Assembly: GCA_023433655.1 (NCBI GenBank)
Contig: JAEYUE010000073.1
Coordinates: 1-16,968 of the forward strand
Length of the DNA stretch: 16,968 bases
Direction: 5' to 3'
Source of the DNA: Pseudomonadota bacterium
Lineage (GTDB): Bacteria > Pseudomonadota > Alphaproteobacteria > Caulobacterales > Caulobacteraceae
Shown: positions 15,205 through 16,968 of the stretch, in pieces
Layout: every line of letters starts with the position of its first letter
Position numbering within the stretch: the stretch's first letter is position 1
Translations under genes and position numbers: made by a program
The notes under the pieces: model-generated
Told to the model about the DNA's origin: nothing
The model's database searches: none
The model's input: only the letters and a program-made list of their open reading frames with translations

Positions 15205-15264
15205 TTCCGGGTCTGGCGCATGCGGGACAGTAGCCGGCTGGACCCGGGGCGCTATTGCGCGAGA

Positions 15265-16170
15265 TCAATCGCGCGGCAATTCCTCCAGCTTGCCGCGCAA
15301 CATCTGAAGAATGCCCGAGAAGTCCCGACCGCCGTAGCCGAGGCCGTTGAACATCTGGAACAGGGCCTCGGTCTGGGCCCCGAGCGGCGTCGAGGCGCCG
15401 GCCCGGGCCGCGGCGTCCTGGGCCAGCTTGAGGTCCTTCAGCATCATGGCGGCGGCGAATCCGCCCTCGTAGTTGCGGTTGGACGGCGCCGTCGGCACCG
15501 GGCCGGGCCAGGGGTAGTAGGTGGTCACCGACCAGCTCTGGCCCGAGGACTTGGCGACGATGTCGAACATCTTCACCGGGTCCAGCCCGAGCTTCTCGGC
15601 CAGGCCGATGGCCTCGCAGGTGCCCAGCATGGTGATGCCGAGGATCATGTTGTTGCAGATCTTGGCCGCCTGCCCGGCCCCGTGGTCGCCGGCGCGGAAG
15701 GTGGCGCGGCTCATCGGCTCCAGCGCCGCCTCGATGCGGGCGAAGTCGGGCTCGTCGCAGCCGACCATGAAGGCGAGGGTTCCGGCGTCGGCGGCCATGG
15801 TCCCGCCCGAGACGGGGGCGTCGGCGAAGGCGTAGCCGGCGTCCTTCGCCAGACCGGCCACCTTGCGGGCGGTGTCGACGTCGATGGTCGAGCAGTCGAG
15901 CAGCAGGGCCGAGGTCGGGGCGACGCCGAGGATCTGTTCCGAATAGACCTTCAGCACGTGCGGCCCGGCCGGGAGCATGGTGATGACCACCTCGGCGTCC
16001 TTCACCGCCTCGGCCACCGAGGCGACGGGGGTGCAGCCGGCGGCGGCGGCGCGATCCAGCGCGGCCTGCGACAGGTCGAAGGCCATGACCGCGCGGCCGG
16101 CCTTGGCCTGGTTGGCGGCCATGCCCCCGCCCATGTTGCCGAGGCCGATGAAGGCGATGCGTTGGGTCAT
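15265..16170 (-). CDS. mmsB: 3-hydroxyisobutyrate dehydrogenase
   Basis: A 301-residue NAD-dependent enzyme oxidising 3-hydroxyisobutyrate to methylmalonate semialdehyde in valine catabolism. Domains: N-terminal Rossmann fold with IAFIGLGNMGGGMA (5-18), the substrate motif DAPVSGGT (117-124), and a C-terminal helical domain with GAGQAAKICNNMILG (164-178), in which K170 is the catalytic lysine, then GGFAAAMMLKDLKLAQDAA (236-254). The residue pattern favours HIBADH over the related tartronate semialdehyde or 6-phosphogluconate enzymes, but this is not proven. ATG at 16170 has GGGAG eight bases upstream. The frame remains open to 16947, but that extension looks non-coding. No other mms or valine genes are visible. 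Confidence 0.9.
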   Translation of the reverse strand: MTQRIAFIGLGNMGGGMAANQAKAGRAVMAFDLSQAALDRAAAAGCTPVASVAEAVKDAEVVITMLPAGPHVLKVYSEQILGVAPTSALLLDCSTIDVDTARKVAGLAKDAGYAFADAPVSGGTMAADAGTLAFMVGCDEPDFARIEAALEPMSRATFRAGDHGAGQAAKICNNMILGITMLGTCEAIGLAEKLGLDPVKMFDIVAKSSGQSWSVTTYYPWPGPVPTAPSNRNYEGGFAAAMMLKDLKLAQDAAARAGASTPLGAQTEALFQMFNGLGYGGRDFSGILQMLRGKLEELPRD

Positions 16171-16284
16171 GGCGAGTCTCCCTTGGGTCTTCCCTGTTGC
16201 GGCCGGATTAGCCGCTCGCCGGGGCCGACGCCAGACGTGCGTCATCGGCCTCCGGGGCCCCGGGCCGCGGAAGGTGGGGAGGGT

Positions 16285-16349
16285 GCGGGACAGCCGGGCT
16301 CGCCCGGTTGTGTTGCAGTGTACCGTTTCGACGAGACGAGCTGTCCCGC
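16285..16349. repeat. Inverted repeat with nested hairpin
   Basis: GCGGGACAGC (16285-16294) and GCTGTCCCGC (16340-16349) are perfect 10-bp inverted repeats 45 bases apart. Nested within the left part is CCGGGC-TC-GCCCGG (16294-16307), a second perfect hairpin. Flanking sequences show no direct repeat, so a recent small transposon insertion is not supported. It may be a decayed repeat element or an upstream control structure of mmsB. Confidence 0.5.
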
Positions 16350-16406
16350 GCGGTCGTTTTCCACTCGCCCCGCCGGCTGGCGGCCCTTCTCGGGCCTTAC
16401 CGGCGT

Positions 16407-16437
16407 TTCCGCTTCCCCGTCGCCGGGGAAGACGGAA
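16407..16437. repeat. Imperfect palindrome with 13 paired positions
   Basis: CTTCCCCG (16412-16419) pairs with CGGGGAAG (16424-16431) around a TCGC loop. The outer TTCCG (16407-16411) pairs with CGGAA (16433-16437) with one bulged A. The core resembles the TTCTCCCC/GGGGAGAA arms of the repeats at the right end, so it may be a diverged member of the same family. No T-tract follows, so a terminator is unlikely. Confidence 0.5.
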
Positions 16438-16822
16438 GGCGGAACTTGCTGACGGTGTCGACAGGAGCGGTTCCGACCAAAGGCGCGCGGCGAGCAAGCG
16501 GACAGGATCCCTCCCTGCCCTCGAGGACCCCCGGACTCTCCTCCGCCCGGGCTTCATCGCTCGACCACAGCCCGCCGTCATCGAGAGCGCTGGATCCGAC
16601 GCCCTCCCCGCCGACGGGATGGCCCTGAGTGTAAGGGGTGTGGTTTCTCCGGCGGACAGATTGGTTCGAGAAATTGCGATGTGTCTGAAAAGGCGGGCGA
16701 GTTTTGTGACTATCGGACTATAGATCCGCGGATTGCCAGCATACGGCGGAGCTTCCGCAGATGGTCGAGGGTCATCACAAAGAGCACGAAGGGGGCGCGA
16801 AGGACACCAAGGCGGTCGTCTT

Positions 16823-16874
16823 CCTTCTCCCCTCGGGGGAGAAGGTGGCTCGCGGAGCGAGACGGTTGAGGGGG
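16823..16874 (+). repeat. REP-like palindromic repeat, left copy
   Basis: A perfect 10-bp stem CCTTCTCCCC/GGGGAGAAGG with loop TCG (16823-16845), then GTGG, a second hairpin CTCGC-GGA-GCGAG (16849-16861), and a tail ACGGTTGAGGGGG. The two-hairpin layout and G-rich tail are typical of short extragenic repeats that occur in many copies in GC-rich proteobacteria (general knowledge; copy number here is not testable). It faces the right copy in opposite orientation. Confidence 0.8.
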
Positions 16875-16917
16875 CTGGTTCGTTCAGGCTCCCGGCCAGC
16901 CAGCTCGCGCCAACCTT

Positions 16918-16968
16918 CCCCCTCATCCGAGCGGCTCCGCCGCCCACCTTCTCCCCCGGAGGGGAGAA
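16918..16968 (-). repeat. REP-like palindromic repeat, right copy in inverted orientation, cut by the window edge
   Basis: On the minus strand this reads like the left copy: TTCTCCCCTC, GGGGGAGAAGGTGG, a GC-rich variable hairpin, and GATGAGGGGG. Identity is high in the first hairpin and in the tail and low in the middle hairpin, where pairing is kept by compensating changes (GCGG/CCGC instead of CTCGC/GCGAG). The last bases of the first stem lie beyond the window. A 43-base spacer separates the two copies. Confidence 0.75.

Larger units (their letters stand above)
16171..16822. other. Long non-coding region rich in palindromes
   Basis: About 650 bases upstream of mmsB with no supportable gene. 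Frames that cross it give Arg/Pro/Ser-rich products with no family features. It contains many inverted repeats: a hairpin at 16223-16250, a 12-base perfect palindrome CCGGGGCCCCGG (16252-16263), a 10-bp inverted pair spanning 16285-16349, and a 13-bp imperfect palindrome at 16407-16437. The stretch 16630-16740 is AT-richer than its surroundings and may hold a promoter (TATAGT-type on the minus strand near 16720), but no good -35 partner is seen. Confidence 0.6.

Noticed and set aside
15090..15221. hemA start at the ATG 15221
   Set aside because: It would add 44 residues absent from the family and bury the Fur-like box and the second palindrome inside the coding sequence. No ribosome binding site stands out.
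15271..15298. A 9-bp inverted repeat GCGCGGCAA/TTGCCGCGC at the mmsB end as a terminator
   Set aside because: The repeat lies inside the last mmsB codons, has a ten-base loop, and is not followed by a T-tract.
16171..16947. N-terminal extension of mmsB through the upstream region
   Set aside because: The frame is open, but the added 259 residues are Arg/Pro/Ser-rich and cross palindromic repeats. The ATG at 16170 has an excellent ribosome binding site and the family N-terminus.

Overview
The window is chromosomal DNA of a high-GC alphaproteobacterium, most likely of the Caulobacterales (a Caulobacter/Brevundimonas-type genome; this is inferred from gene content and order, not from a search). 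Pointers are an ALAS-type hemA (C4 heme route), an alphaproteobacterial ubiquinol-cytochrome c chaperone family protein, the gene order plsX-fabH-ihfA-merR, a membrane H+-pyrophosphatase, and frequent GTG/TTG starts in tightly overlapping genes. Almost every gene is on the minus strand; bamE is the only clear plus-strand gene.

Right to left, in the direction of transcription. 16968-16171 is non-coding and rich in palindromes, ending in an inverted pair of REP-like repeats. 16170-15265 is mmsB (valine catabolism). 15220-13863 is hemA with an operator-bearing leader, followed by a tiny DUF6898-like ORF that lacks a normal start codon. 13650-7079 is a long tight cluster: glyA, nrdR, ribD (reductase half only), ribE, ribB fused to a dead RibA-like domain, ribH, nusB, thiL, and a small exported protein of unknown function. 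6899-4737 is hppA, closed by a strong bidirectional terminator shared with the convergent bamE. bamE and the ubiquinol-cytochrome c chaperone gene diverge from a short symmetric promoter region. The chaperone gene overlaps a DUF177/YceD gene, and then come plsX, fabH, ihfA, a merR-family gene and the 5' half of tRNA-Pro(GGG) with its own promoter.

The genes form coherent groups: riboflavin synthesis with the usual nrdR/nusB/thiL partners; heme and glycine metabolism (GlyA makes the glycine that HemA consumes); fatty acid and phospholipid initiation (PlsX, FabH); and envelope and respiratory assembly (BamE, cytochrome bc1 chaperone, H+-PPase). This is mostly ordinary core chromosome. No prophage, CRISPR array, defence island or insertion sequence is visible. 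The points most worth a second look are the missing GTP cyclohydrolase II and deaminase activities in the riboflavin operon, the hemA leader with a Fur-like box and a second palindrome, the small ORF with no canonical start, the Tat-exported FliL-like orphan, and the palindromic repeat region at the right end.
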